64,000 bases of DNA from Planctomycetaceae bacterium. GTDB taxonomy: Bacteria > Planctomycetota > Planctomycetia > Pirellulales > UBA1268. Shown here piece after piece: positions 47,023-56,255 of this stretch (position 1 is the first letter of the stretch; each line of letters opens with the position of its first letter). The notes under the pieces are model-generated. The model was not told the origin of the DNA. It ran no database searches and saw only the letters and a list, made by a program, of their open reading frames with translations. A program made the position numbers and the translations under genes. The stretch is from positions 1 through 64,000 of the forward strand of contig CACORA010000001.1 in assembly GCA_902629495.1 (NCBI GenBank), read 5' to 3'.

Positions 47023-47202
47023 ACAAAAACGGTGGGCTGCTTCAACGGCTGGCCCGTCGACTGGCCGTTAGCGGCACAGCCCTCCAATACAGTCTTGCTT
47101 CACGAGACCACCTCCTTTCAAACGAGTACCCCGGCTGTCACGACCACTGCAAGATCGTCGCCAGGCTCTTCCTTCTCCGGCCGTCACCAGAGCCTTACTC
47201 AT
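46994..47202 (-). ncRNA. Candidate structured RNA element with short open frames, ending in intrinsic terminator
   Basis: Read on the minus strand, this stretch holds several exact complementary arms: AGGCTCT (47195-47189) with AGAGCCT (47169-47163); GGGCTG (47082-47077) with CAGCCC (47039-47034), which encloses AACGGC (47069-47064) with GCCGTT (47049-47044). A terminator then closes it. A 44-codon frame starts ATG at 47202 and ends at 47068. Inside it, AGGAGGT (47116-47110) precedes a GTG at 47103 by six bases, giving an 11-codon frame that ends at 47068. Composition is GC-richer than the flanks. I do not recognise the family with certainty. A HEARO/omega-RNA-like or other transposon-associated RNA is one hypothesis; a leader peptide region is another. 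Confidence 0.35.
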
Positions 47203-47281
47203 AATGGTAGTCACTGTTCCTCGATTTGGGGGATCCCAAAAGCTTGAACGTAGATAGGCAAGGCATCTATAGTGCCGTGAG

Positions 47282-48592
47282 TCATAGCTTTTTTTCCGAA
47301 ATACAGACCAATGATTCCTGCCGATTTTCTCCCGACCCCGTACCGACACGAAGAAAAATCTCACCATCTGAAAAGGCGGGGCTTGCATAACAGTCATCGC
47401 CGATTCGGTTCTGAGCAATGAGTTTGTATTCGTCAGGCGTTGCCTCAAAAACAAATGTCTCACCACTCAAGTTCGATACATACAGCAACCCATTACACAA
47501 AACTGGGGACGCGCTGAAATTTCCACCAAGCCTCTGTCGCCAACAGACATCACCTGTCTTGGCATTCCAGCAGTACGCCACACCATTATCACTTGCTGCA
47601 AAAAGACTCCCTTCTGACACAAGCATGGATGGCTCATAGATCTTGGTGCTATCTGACCAAATCTTTTCTCCCGTTGACGACAGACACACTGTTTCTGTTT
47701 CTGGATACCCGCCACTTGCATAAATACACGTACCATCTGTGACCACAGTGCCACACGTTGCCTCTGCAATACATGGAGTCCGCCAGTACTCTTTACCCGT
47801 TAGAGGGTCATAACTGGTTACGGCACCACAACCACTGATAAGGAGCTGATCGCGCCCATCAACATTAGCAATTGTTGGACTCGAATAACTACTCGTATCG
47901 CCACGTATGATTCTCCATATAATCTTTCCGGTCTTTGCGTCGAGTGCTGCTATAAAGCCAACCCCCCAATTGTCAGCAGCAACAATAATGGATGAGCCAT
48001 AGAGGATGGGAGACGGGGCATACCCAAACTTTGAGGTAAATCCGCCAACCTCCTGTTGCCATATCTCACTTCCATCGAGACTGATTGCTGAGGCCAGAAT
48101 GTTACCCGAGTTTAAGAACGTGGCATATAAGTTACGACCGTCACTCGCGAGCGTACCGTTTGCATTTGTTCCTTTTTTATGAACTTGCTTTGCTGGAGGA
48201 AAACCACCCTGATGCACAGTCTTACTCCATAGTAATTTCCCATTCGTTCGATCATACGCAAAGACATTTTGTGACTCTTCTGTATTATTTGCTGACGCTA
48301 GATATACAACGTTCCGGATAACGATAGGTGAACTATGACCGCGCCCAGGAATCGGTGACTGCCAGCGAATGTTGAAACCGGCATCCCATTTCGTTGGTAT
48401 CTCCTGATCTCTGGCAATACCCGTATGGTCTCGCCCCCGCCAGGATGGCCAATCTTCATCAAGCAGCGCATGCTCTATTGGGGTAATTGATATACCACTT
48501 TGCGAAATATCAATTGGACTCACGGCCTGGCTTTGTTGACAACCCGCACTGGAAAAACTGAAGACGACACACAAAAAAATTAGTCTATTCAT
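47282..48592 (-). CDS. PQQ-like beta-propeller lipoprotein
   Basis: 436 residues from the ATG at 48592, which gives a lipoprotein signal (LCVVFSFSSAGC, Cys19). The rest is an eight-bladed-type propeller with repeated blades: WPSWRGRDHTGIARDQEIP near the front, then GKLLWSKTV, GSEIWQQEV, GKIIWRII, GKEYWRTP, GEKIWSDS and GDVCWRQRL, the Trp-docking pattern of quinoprotein-like repeats. No heme or enzymatic motif is visible; many such planctomycete proteins bind partners rather than PQQ. Upstream frames to 48724 are not conserved. Confidence 0.85.
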   Translation of the reverse strand: MNRLIFLCVVFSFSSAGCQQSQAVSPIDISQSGISITPIEHALLDEDWPSWRGRDHTGIARDQEIPTKWDAGFNIRWQSPIPGRGHSSPIVIRNVVYLASANNTEESQNVFAYDRTNGKLLWSKTVHQGGFPPAKQVHKKGTNANGTLASDGRNLYATFLNSGNILASAISLDGSEIWQQEVGGFTSKFGYAPSPILYGSSIIVAADNWGVGFIAALDAKTGKIIWRIIRGDTSSYSSPTIANVDGRDQLLISGCGAVTSYDPLTGKEYWRTPCIAEATCGTVVTDGTCIYASGGYPETETVCLSSTGEKIWSDSTKIYEPSMLVSEGSLFAASDNGVAYCWNAKTGDVCWRQRLGGNFSASPVLCNGLLYVSNLSGETFVFEATPDEYKLIAQNRIGDDCYASPAFSDGEIFLRVGTGSGENRQESLVCISEKKL

Positions 48593-48771
48593 TGTGAAGA
48601 ACTCTACGATTGACGACTCCGACAGAAGGCTCACAGCACATCTCAAAAAAAAAGCACCTGCTTTGCTCCAACCACGCATTGACCAGACCCCCACTATTTC
48701 AATGAATTGAGGTTGTGGTGACAAGGCACTTGATCAGGCAGTCCTTTAAAAAAATACATCTTGAAACCTCG

Positions 48772-50070
48772 TCAGGGCACCTCACTCGGCTCGCTGGATG
48801 TCGGGAAGAACCCTTCCGCATCTTCAAACCGACTCAGAATCATTTCCAAACGTTGCCGACGCCCTGGCGCAATCTTATCAAGTGGGCTCACTTGATTTTC
48901 TTGTCGTGGATCTTTTGTCAGGTCATGAAAATTTCCATTGCTGTCAAGAATGTGTTGCCAATCACGCACCATGCGACATCTGTCAAGCTGGGAAAAAATC
49001 CAACTCCTCTTTTGAAACGGGTCCTCGCTGCCTTTCAGACTGGGGATAAATGAGCGGCCATCTCTTTGTGGAGTTTGTGGTGGAGAAACGTTCGCTACTT
49101 CAAGAATGGTTGGAAAGATATCCGTGAAATCGACAAGATCCTTTGTAGTCCGTTCACCATGTGTGAGAAATGGAGCACGAACAATAAATGGCACATGCAC
49201 ACCATAATCAGTTTCACATCCCTTTCCCTTGAGGGCAGGTTCACCATGAAGGGCTCCAGCCACCGCAGAGCCATTGTCGCCTGTGAAAATAATAAGTGTA
49301 TTTTTTCGAAGTCCCGCTTCATCAACAGTCCTAATCAGGCGGCCAACGAGTTGATCCATATAGGTAATATTGCCAGCGTACAGCTCATACTCTGACTCCA
49401 GGTTGCTACCCTTATTAAGCGGAGTCGTGGAGTGTGGACCATGAGCGAGTAACATGGGGTAATAAATGAAAAATGGACTACTTCTCTTTCTTTGAACAAA
49501 CTCAATCAAGAAGGAATTGATGCTATCTGGACTGTATGGAACACTTTCACGCTTACCGTTTGTCATGAGCGTGCCGCCCCAATATCGCTCGTTGGATTCA
49601 GGCTGACTGCCTCCGGTTCCCGTCCACACACAATGTTCATCAAACCCAAGATCCCGGAGCGAGTGTGGCTGATCTCCCAACTGGCTCATTTGCCACTTCC
49701 CACCAATGACCGTGGCATAGCCAGCGTCTTGCAAGAGCTTGGGAAAGGCAACCACTTTTGTCCAACGAAGACCTTCACCATCGGCGTGCGGCTGGTTGTC
49801 TGGCTGAGTCAATCCATACCGAAAAGGATACTGGCCAGTAAGAAGCGTGACCCGACTGAGCATCCCATGCGGAGTACTCCATGCCGTTTCATATCGAACG
49901 CCTTCCATTGATAGCTTATCAATACTTGGCGTATGGTGAGGTGATCCATAACACCCCACCCAGTCACGCCCCACATCATCAGCAAGAATGAGAATGACAT
50001 TCGGAGGCTCAGCCGACAACACTGTTGTCGCAATGACACACACTGATAACACTGAAAAAATATTTATCAT
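48772..50070 (-). CDS. Sulfatase-family protein lacking the formylglycine cysteine
   Basis: 432 residues with signal peptide (residues 1-18). The alkaline-phosphatase-like core is clear: ILADDVGRDWVGCYG (Asp pair about residues 31-32), VIGGKWQMSQLG, IIFTGDNGSAVAG. The site that should read C/S-x-P-x-R reads GMLSR in TPHGMLSRVTLLTGQYP, so the catalytic Cys/Ser and the Pro are both absent. Sulfatase activity by the usual mechanism is unlikely. It overlaps the upstream DUF1592 gene by four bases and is the third gene of the operon starting at 53767. Confidence 0.88.
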   Translation of the reverse strand: MINIFSVLSVCVIATTVLSAEPPNVILILADDVGRDWVGCYGSPHHTPSIDKLSMEGVRYETAWSTPHGMLSRVTLLTGQYPFRYGLTQPDNQPHADGEGLRWTKVVAFPKLLQDAGYATVIGGKWQMSQLGDQPHSLRDLGFDEHCVWTGTGGSQPESNERYWGGTLMTNGKRESVPYSPDSINSFLIEFVQRKRSSPFFIYYPMLLAHGPHSTTPLNKGSNLESEYELYAGNITYMDQLVGRLIRTVDEAGLRKNTLIIFTGDNGSAVAGALHGEPALKGKGCETDYGVHVPFIVRAPFLTHGERTTKDLVDFTDIFPTILEVANVSPPQTPQRDGRSFIPSLKGSEDPFQKRSWIFSQLDRCRMVRDWQHILDSNGNFHDLTKDPRQENQVSPLDKIAPGRRQRLEMILSRFEDAEGFFPTSSEPSEVP

Positions 50071-52490
50071 TTTGTGTGAAAGGCCTCACTCTCAGTAATC
50101 ATGTGAATGAGTTCACGAAATCCAAAATCTTTTTTCTTCAGAGATGTAATTATTTCTTCAACGTCATCGTGATCAGTAAAACTCAACCGACGACCCATTG
50201 CATAAATGAAAAGTTTTTCTGTAAGGCATCGAGCAAACTGCTCTGGGCGACGAAGAAGATAATCTTTTATGCCGCGCGCGCCTGATACCTTGGTACCATC
50301 TGGCAATTCACTTACTTCGTTGATGAGTGACTTCTTCGAATAGCGATCTCTCCATGCGCCAACATGGTCATACTTTTCCATCGATAGCCCAAGCGGATCG
50401 ATCTTGCGGTGACACTCATAGCATGTTGGATTACTCCGGTGCTTTTCCATCAGTTCACGAATCGTCACAACACCCCGTGTGTCAGGCTCTATGGGTTCGA
50501 TATCAGGGGGTGGCGGACTTGGTGGTGTTCCGAAAAGATTCTCGAGTACCCATACACCTCTCACAACAGGCTGGGTCTCAATCCCATTTGATGTCGCAGT
50601 CAAAATACTGCCGTGCCCCAGCAGACCACCTCGGTGAGCATCTGCTCCAAGAGAAACCTTCTGGAATATATCTTGGCTAACACCAGAAATACCATAATGC
50701 CTCGCGAGTTGAGGATTCAGAAAGGTGTAGTCTGAATCAATAAATTCCAGAATGCTTCGATTGTTGTGAAGCACGTAATCAAAAAAGAGATGCGTCTCTT
50801 TTCGCATCGCTTCTTCAAGATCATCATCATAGTACGACCGGTTTTTTTCTGGGTCAGGAGGCATATCACCCAGTTTTCGAAGGCGCAACCATTGACCAGT
50901 AAAATTTTGCGTAAATGCAGCTGACTTTGAATCTGAGAGCATCCGGCTCACGTGACCTCTTAGCACATCTGGATCAAATAAACGTTGTGCGTCAGCATCT
51001 GCGCGCAACTTCTGATCCGGCATGGAACTCCAAAGAAAATAAGACAGCCGAGCTGCCAATTCATGATGCGTCACCCGTCGGCTAGAACCCTTCCCTGGAT
51101 CCAACTCAGCGAGGTAGAGGAAATGTGGCGATGTTAGAATTGCTCTCACACCATATTTGGCCGCACCCCAGATATCACCATGATTCTCGAAATACGTATG
51201 GGCCAGACCAAGATAGGGAACGAGTTCCGTTTCTTGCACTGGTCGACGAAAGGCTTCCGATGCAACACGCACGAGACATGCATCAAGATACTCTTTGTCG
51301 TATTGACCATTTGTGGGCTCAGGAAAAAAACGGGCAAATCCGGGAGGTGGCCATTGATCGTAGAACGGTCCTTCGATCTCAATCGAATGCACATGAAGTT
51401 CTGGTCCTGACCCAACATACATCTCAGGAGGATTACGAATTGGATAAAGAGCGTCCTTGTTATATTTGGGGAGGACCTTCCGCAGAATTCGCTTAAAGGA
51501 GCCTGCTGGACCATTCGCCCAATGGAGATGAAACGTAAAGCCTTTTTCGAGCCAGACTCTATGCTCAATCTCGAGGACCTCGTCATCAGGAATTTCGTAT
51601 TCTCCGATGATTCGATGGGCTGTCGCGCCCAGTTCACGTGAATCAATAGAAATTGATAAACGCATTGGCTCATCAGATTGATATCGAAGATCTTCATCCT
51701 TGTAACGAGATTTTCGCCTCACCGCCTTAGCCGAGCAGCGGATAACATACTCTCCATCAACAGGAACTCCTCTTTTTTTGTCGAGTAAAGGCACGCCCAG
51801 TGGCTGACGGAATTTTATATACATTCGCCCTGCCTCTCTTCGGTCATCCTTATCCGCAGAACCATAACCAAGAGGATTCTTTTGGTGGCTGGCTCCAACG
51901 TGATAGCGAATCATCTCCGGACGGTCGCCTGGAACAATTGCTTTATTGACAACCTTGCGAGCCGCCTGAAGGTAATTCCGCAGGAGATAATCAGATGCCA
52001 CAAGTCCTTCGCCAACGTTGTCAAAACCTTCCGTTGCATCGTCCTCCGGAAATGTTGTTGTGGGATCAAAGTCAACCATCTTCAGTTGAAAGAGATCACG
52101 GATGGTATTTCGATACTCAGATCGATTAAGACGACGCATGACAACTTTCCCAGAATCATCCCGCGCCTCGGCTCGAGCCTTAGCTAACGAAGCTGTGAGC
52201 AACGCCACAACTTGCCGCACTTCCTCATCGGACGGCTGCAACTCCTCTTCGGGAGGCATCGAAGACAAATTCAGTTGATCGAGTATTTCTTGAAGTGATT
52301 CCAGTTCGTTCAGTTTATTAGAATCGCTTGTCAATGCATCAAAACGTCGGTCACCTTGTTGCTTCTGCTTTCCGTGACAACGAAGACAATAGTCATGCAA
52401 AAATGACCGAAAACTGGCATCATCATACGATGAAGCAATCGCCAGACTTGAACCAGCACCAACAACAATTAAGACGACAAAACGAATCAT
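50067..52490 (-). CDS. DUF1592/DUF1588-type cytochrome-like protein
   Basis: 807 residues, secreted (signal residues 1-19). A cytochrome-type CLRCH motif (about residue 35) is followed by the planctomycete DUF1587 segment (MRRLNRSEYRNTIRDLF), DUF1595, DUF1592 (DPEKNRSYYDDDLEEAMRKETHLFFDYVL), DUF1588 (GGLLGHGSILTATSNGIETQPVVRG) and DUF1585 (GLSMEKYDHVGAWRDRY, ARCLTEKLFIYAMGRR). A second CYECH motif lies near residue 690. This architecture is characteristic of planctomycetes and paired with DUF1552; the substrate is unknown. It overlaps both operon neighbours by four bases. Confidence 0.93.
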   Translation of the reverse strand: MIRFVVLIVVGAGSSLAIASSYDDASFRSFLHDYCLRCHGKQKQQGDRRFDALTSDSNKLNELESLQEILDQLNLSSMPPEEELQPSDEEVRQVVALLTASLAKARAEARDDSGKVVMRRLNRSEYRNTIRDLFQLKMVDFDPTTTFPEDDATEGFDNVGEGLVASDYLLRNYLQAARKVVNKAIVPGDRPEMIRYHVGASHQKNPLGYGSADKDDRREAGRMYIKFRQPLGVPLLDKKRGVPVDGEYVIRCSAKAVRRKSRYKDEDLRYQSDEPMRLSISIDSRELGATAHRIIGEYEIPDDEVLEIEHRVWLEKGFTFHLHWANGPAGSFKRILRKVLPKYNKDALYPIRNPPEMYVGSGPELHVHSIEIEGPFYDQWPPPGFARFFPEPTNGQYDKEYLDACLVRVASEAFRRPVQETELVPYLGLAHTYFENHGDIWGAAKYGVRAILTSPHFLYLAELDPGKGSSRRVTHHELAARLSYFLWSSMPDQKLRADADAQRLFDPDVLRGHVSRMLSDSKSAAFTQNFTGQWLRLRKLGDMPPDPEKNRSYYDDDLEEAMRKETHLFFDYVLHNNRSILEFIDSDYTFLNPQLARHYGISGVSQDIFQKVSLGADAHRGGLLGHGSILTATSNGIETQPVVRGVWVLENLFGTPPSPPPPDIEPIEPDTRGVVTIRELMEKHRSNPTCYECHRKIDPLGLSMEKYDHVGAWRDRYSKKSLINEVSELPDGTKVSGARGIKDYLLRRPEQFARCLTEKLFIYAMGRRLSFTDHDDVEEIITSLKKKDFGFRELIHMITESEAFHTK

Positions 52491-53767
52491 GTAAGTAAAT
52501 GGTTGAGGTTTGATGAACTTGTCGCGAATGCATCCTGCTGGACCCCTAATTGCTGCAGAATGGTCACAAAAAGATCTGATAGCGGACGTCCATCTCGCCC
52601 CTGGCGATCAAAGCGATGGTGACTGCCTCCACGGAATCCACCCCCTGCAACCATAACCGGAAGATTGCGACTGGAATGCGAACTTGCATTGCCCATTCCA
52701 CTACCAAACAGGACCACCGTTGAATCCAGTAAGGATTGTCCATCACGGTCTTGAGTGTCTCGTAGTTTTGTGAGGAATCGTGAAAACTGCTCAGCATAAA
52801 AACGTTCAATGATCGCAAGTTCTTTGAGCAGTTCAGGCCGCTTTCCATGATGCGTCAGTGAGTGATAGCCCAGAGTGATACCGTCAAACGGAAACAAACG
52901 ATTCCCCCCTGGATGTCCGTACGTAATAACGTTCGTAGAATTCGTTTGTAGTGCGAGCACCATCAGGTCATACATCACAGAGGTATTATATGGATATGCA
53001 AGATCTACCAAGACATCGCTATCATCGTCACCACGAATGACTGTATCACTGACCTTTGGTTTGTTGACATCAAGCCAATCTGCCTTGCGCTTTAACTTGC
53101 GTTCAACCTCACGAACAGCCGTGAGAAACTGATCCAGTTTGCCTCTATCGGCTTTCGCTAACTTTAATCCCAAGCCCTTTGCATCTTCATATACGACATC
53201 AAGAATGCTGGCATCTTCCTCAAGATATTGGCGAGTCTGCTCCTTCAGTTTGGGGCTGTCGCTCAAGAACAACTTCATGAAAACTTTTGTAGGATCAGCC
53301 TCTGTTGGCAACTTGACGCCCGCCGGCGACCACGACACACCACTGCCCCCGAGGAGTACGGTAGGGAATCGAGTGGACTGTCCTATTTTCTCACCAAGAA
53401 ACTGGTCCAGCGTTTGCAAACGTTGCGGCTGATCCTTGGCCTTACCAACATCAACACCATTGAGAAATGTATTTGAACAACCGTGACCACCACCAACACC
53501 AGGGTGATCCAGATTTGTAAAAACAGTGAGATACTCTCGATGAGGAACTAACGATTGCAAGAGTGATGGGAATTCAAAATTCTGGCCAGTTTCATGAGGA
53601 AAAAAACCTCCAGGATTCATCCCATACGTTGGCGAGACACAAACAAAACGTCTTGCTTTCGACAAGGCGACTGTCGAAGCATCAGAACGCAAGGAATCAA
53701 ACATCGGCAATGCAAGTGAAACCCCAAGCCCACGAAGAAAATGACGCCGGATGATTGCTTTCTTCAT
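52487..53767 (-). CDS. DUF1552 domain protein, Tat-exported
   Basis: 426 residues. The N-terminus carries a twin-arginine signal (RRHFLRGLGVSLALPMF, about residues 7-23). The DUF1552 body follows: YGMNPGGFFPHETGQ, NLDHPGVGGGHGCSNTFL, NVITYGHPGGN, and a C-terminal FGSGMGNASSHSSRNLPVMVAGGGFRGGSH segment. The family looks related to the alkaline-phosphatase superfamily but lacks a clear nucleophile. Function unknown. It leads an operon with the DUF1592 protein and the sulfatase-like protein, each overlapping by four bases. Confidence 0.93.
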   Translation of the reverse strand: MKKAIIRRHFLRGLGVSLALPMFDSLRSDASTVALSKARRFVCVSPTYGMNPGGFFPHETGQNFEFPSLLQSLVPHREYLTVFTNLDHPGVGGGHGCSNTFLNGVDVGKAKDQPQRLQTLDQFLGEKIGQSTRFPTVLLGGSGVSWSPAGVKLPTEADPTKVFMKLFLSDSPKLKEQTRQYLEEDASILDVVYEDAKGLGLKLAKADRGKLDQFLTAVREVERKLKRKADWLDVNKPKVSDTVIRGDDDSDVLVDLAYPYNTSVMYDLMVLALQTNSTNVITYGHPGGNRLFPFDGITLGYHSLTHHGKRPELLKELAIIERFYAEQFSRFLTKLRDTQDRDGQSLLDSTVVLFGSGMGNASSHSSRNLPVMVAGGGFRGGSHHRFDRQGRDGRPLSDLFVTILQQLGVQQDAFATSSSNLNHLLT

Positions 53768-53950
53768 CTGTTATTCCTCAGACACGAAGATAATTCCTTA
53801 CTAAGGAAGTCATCACCAAAATGGCTTCACTAGAGAACCAAGTATACGCCATACAGGAGATAAAAACGGATTGGCATGAACTTGAACCTAAAAGCCAGTG
53901 CGTTGAGTACTTTTCCACAAAGACGTGTCGGGAAAGAAAAAATGATCTAC

Positions 53951-54023
53951 AGCGGGCGACCGGGTTCGAACCGGCGACAACCAGCTTGGGAAGCTAGTGC
54001 TCTACCAACTGAGCTACGCCCGC
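53951..54023 (-). tRNA. tRNA-Gly (anticodon CCC)
   Basis: On the minus strand, GCGGGCG pairs with CGCCCGC in the acceptor stem. The D arm is GCTCAGTTGGTAGAGC, the anticodon loop TTCCCAA with stem CTAGC/GCTGG (one G:U), and the T arm CCGGTTCGAACCCGG. The anticodon reads CCC, so it decodes GGG glycine codons. 73 bases with discriminator U; CCA is not encoded (followed by GTA). Confidence 0.95.
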
Positions 54024-54178
54024 AGCGAACAATAGTGTAACACAAGGTTTTCTCACAATTTCAACCAAAAACGTTGACGGCACAATGATCTCATCGCAAT
54101 GGATGACCGGTCGATACGTGACAGGTTTGATCCATTCATTGTACGATGGCAACGCAGGTGGCAGGAGAGAGAAGAATC

Positions 54179-55765
54179 ATGGATGCACACAATCAAGACA
54201 ACACAAACCAAAGGCCTCGTTGGATGACAGGGCGGGCCAAGGTTTTCATCGCAGGTGTTCTGCTTGTCATGCTTTGCCTCATGGCAGCCATCCCCTGGTA
54301 CCTATCCTCACCGAGGATGATGACTCGCATTACAAAACGTTTGTTGCCTGAGCTACAAGCATCGGTAACATTTGAGCGGGTTCGTGTCGGTTGGTTTGGT
54401 CCCATTCAGCTTGATGGCATTGCAGTCAAGCCAACTGATGGGACTGATGCACCGCTGCTCATGTCACGCTTGGAAGTGAGCAGTGGATTTGGTTCTATTC
54501 TTTGTTCAGGAGGAAACCTTGGCCAGCTTCGTATTGAGGGCCTCAAGATTGACGTCACTTTTGACAAAAACCGAAATTCAAATCTACAGAATCTTTTTGT
54601 GAAGGAGGCTACTCCTGTCGCAACGGCTCCGCCCGACAGCAAACCGCGACGTAGCATCATTCGCATGCAGGTGGTTGTCGATGATGCACAGATACAAATT
54701 CGTGGCCCATGGGCCAAAGATCCGTGGACAAGTGATCCCATCGATATTCGAGCAACACTTGGCCCAGCTGACAGCGGACCATACAGCCAATGGAGCGTAG
54801 CACCTGTACAACTTCTCAAGCACGCGAAACTAAAGCCAAGTGTCGCCTCCGGTGTCTTGGCATATATTGCACCGATTCTCGCTGATGCCACTCGTACAGG
54901 TGGCGAGTTTTCACTACGGATCAACGGAGCCACGATTCCTGTTGGTGATCCAGCCGAAGGCACACTTGCTGGAGTATTGGCCATGCACACCGTCGAGATT
55001 GGTCCTGGCCCCTTGGCTGTCAAAACACTTCAAGAACTACCACTTGGACTGCCGCCACCACCGGTCATACAGATAGCTGACAATGCCAATGTCGACTTCC
55101 GTCTTGGTGATCGCCGTATTTGGCATACCGGTCTTGAATTTGGAATCCCTCTCAAAAAGCCAGGCATGCGTTTAGATATTCATTCGAGTGGGTCTGTTGG
55201 ACTTGATGATGATTCGCTTGACTTGAAACTCGAACTTCCAATTCCGGCAGAATTACCACAGGATCGACCAGTTATTGCGTCACTTGCTGGAAGAAAGATT
55301 TCTATTGGTGTGGGTGGAACGCTTCTTGAACCAAAACTGCAGTTCGATGGCAGCCTTCGGGACACGGCAACCGCTGCACTTTTGGAGGTCATCGAAAGGC
55401 TGCGACGCCCGGGTTCAACATCGCAGAGAAATGATGCAACGGTTCTGCCCCACGGGACACCTCCCGTCGATAAAAACGCCCGTGCTCCAAAAAACGATAC
55501 TATGGAAGCAGACCCGTCGTCAGATGCCAACAAGCAACCACCGTCCCTTGTTGAAAGCCTGAAATCAACATTGCCAGCAGAGGTGTCTGACGATCCCACT
55601 GCAGATGCAGTCATTGATCTGGTCGGCGATGTGTTGAAAGAGGTAGCGAAAAGACGAGCTGAGAAACGTGCGGCGGAAGCTCAAGATGGAAAGATTGACC
55701 AGTCTCGTGGACTATTTGGCAGACGACCAAAACCTGCCCCCGTCGTTGAAAAAGATGAGAAATAA
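54179..55765 (+). CDS. Membrane-anchored periplasmic protein of unknown function
   Basis: 528 residues from the ATG at 54179, preceded by ggagagag. A single transmembrane helix (about residues 20-40, VFIAGVLLVMLCLMAAIPWY) precedes a large soluble part rich in beta strands (VRVGWFGPIQLDGIAV, LRIEGLKIDVTF, VQIRGPW-type strands). The pattern is reminiscent of AsmA/DUF748-like bridge proteins but I cannot assign it. The C-terminal 120 residues are charged, low-complexity and end KDEK. A bidirectional terminator follows it. It lies downstream of tRNA-Gly. Confidence 0.68.
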   Translation: MDAHNQDNTNQRPRWMTGRAKVFIAGVLLVMLCLMAAIPWYLSSPRMMTRITKRLLPELQASVTFERVRVGWFGPIQLDGIAVKPTDGTDAPLLMSRLEVSSGFGSILCSGGNLGQLRIEGLKIDVTFDKNRNSNLQNLFVKEATPVATAPPDSKPRRSIIRMQVVVDDAQIQIRGPWAKDPWTSDPIDIRATLGPADSGPYSQWSVAPVQLLKHAKLKPSVASGVLAYIAPILADATRTGGEFSLRINGATIPVGDPAEGTLAGVLAMHTVEIGPGPLAVKTLQELPLGLPPPPVIQIADNANVDFRLGDRRIWHTGLEFGIPLKKPGMRLDIHSSGSVGLDDDSLDLKLELPIPAELPQDRPVIASLAGRKISIGVGGTLLEPKLQFDGSLRDTATAALLEVIERLRRPGSTSQRNDATVLPHGTPPVDKNARAPKNDTMEADPSSDANKQPPSLVESLKSTLPAEVSDDPTADAVIDLVGDVLKEVAKRRAEKRAAEAQDGKIDQSRGLFGRRPKPAPVVEKDEK

Positions 55766-55815
55766 GTTTTTTTGCGTGTCATAAAGCAACACCAGCAGAA
55801 TGATATAAGAAAAAA

Positions 55816-55849
55816 ACCGGACTTCCTGTTGAGGAAGCCCGGTCTTTTT
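55816..55849. terminator. Bidirectional intrinsic terminator
   Basis: ACCGG-A-CTTCCT (55816-55827) pairs with AGGAAG-C-CCGGT (55832-55843), one A-C mismatch, loop GTTG. TTTTT follows on the plus strand (55845-55849) and a run of A's precedes it (55809-55815), so it works for both the gene ending at 55765 (+) and the one ending at 55911 (-). Confidence 0.85.
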
Positions 55850-55910
55850 GCATGATCTCCAGCCATGTACATCAGGGCTGACCTGACACAGCTGAATGTC
55901 TAAAGAATAA

Positions 55911-56255
55911 TTAGGCGGCCTTTTCCTTCTTCTTATTCTTCTTCTTTGGAGCTGCTGGAGCTTCTGGTGCAGCTTCAGTTGGAGTACCTTCCTCGATGAC
56001 TGCGCCACCTGAGCAATCACCACCGGCACAACCACTCTCGCAACTTGAGCAACTCTCGCAAGCGGCTGCCTGACCATGGCATCGTTGACGACGATGGCAA
56101 AGACCACGTCGATTGCAACGATGAACTCGGCCATGACAGCGAGTACGACCGTGACAGCCATGATGGCCAGCAACAGCAGATGAATCAGCTCCAGTAAGAG
56201 CAATCGCAACTACTGCAAAAAACAGTGCACATGCAATTCCAAGAAAACGCTTCAT
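55911..56255 (-). CDS. Small secreted Cys/His-rich protein
   Basis: 114 residues with a signal peptide (residues 4-28, cleavage after SSAVAG). The mature protein has a Cys/His/Arg-rich stretch (HHGCHGRTRCHGRVHRC, then CHRRQRCHG) and a second Cys cluster (CESCSSCESGCAGGDCSGG), and ends with an Ala/Pro/Lys-rich tail KKKNKKKEK. Metal binding or disulfide-linked wall assembly is plausible but not shown. ggaggt precedes the ATG. Confidence 0.72.
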   Translation of the reverse strand: MKRFLGIACALFFAVVAIALTGADSSAVAGHHGCHGRTRCHGRVHRCNRRGLCHRRQRCHGQAAACESCSSCESGCAGGDCSGGAVIEEGTPTEAAPEAPAAPKKKNKKKEKAA

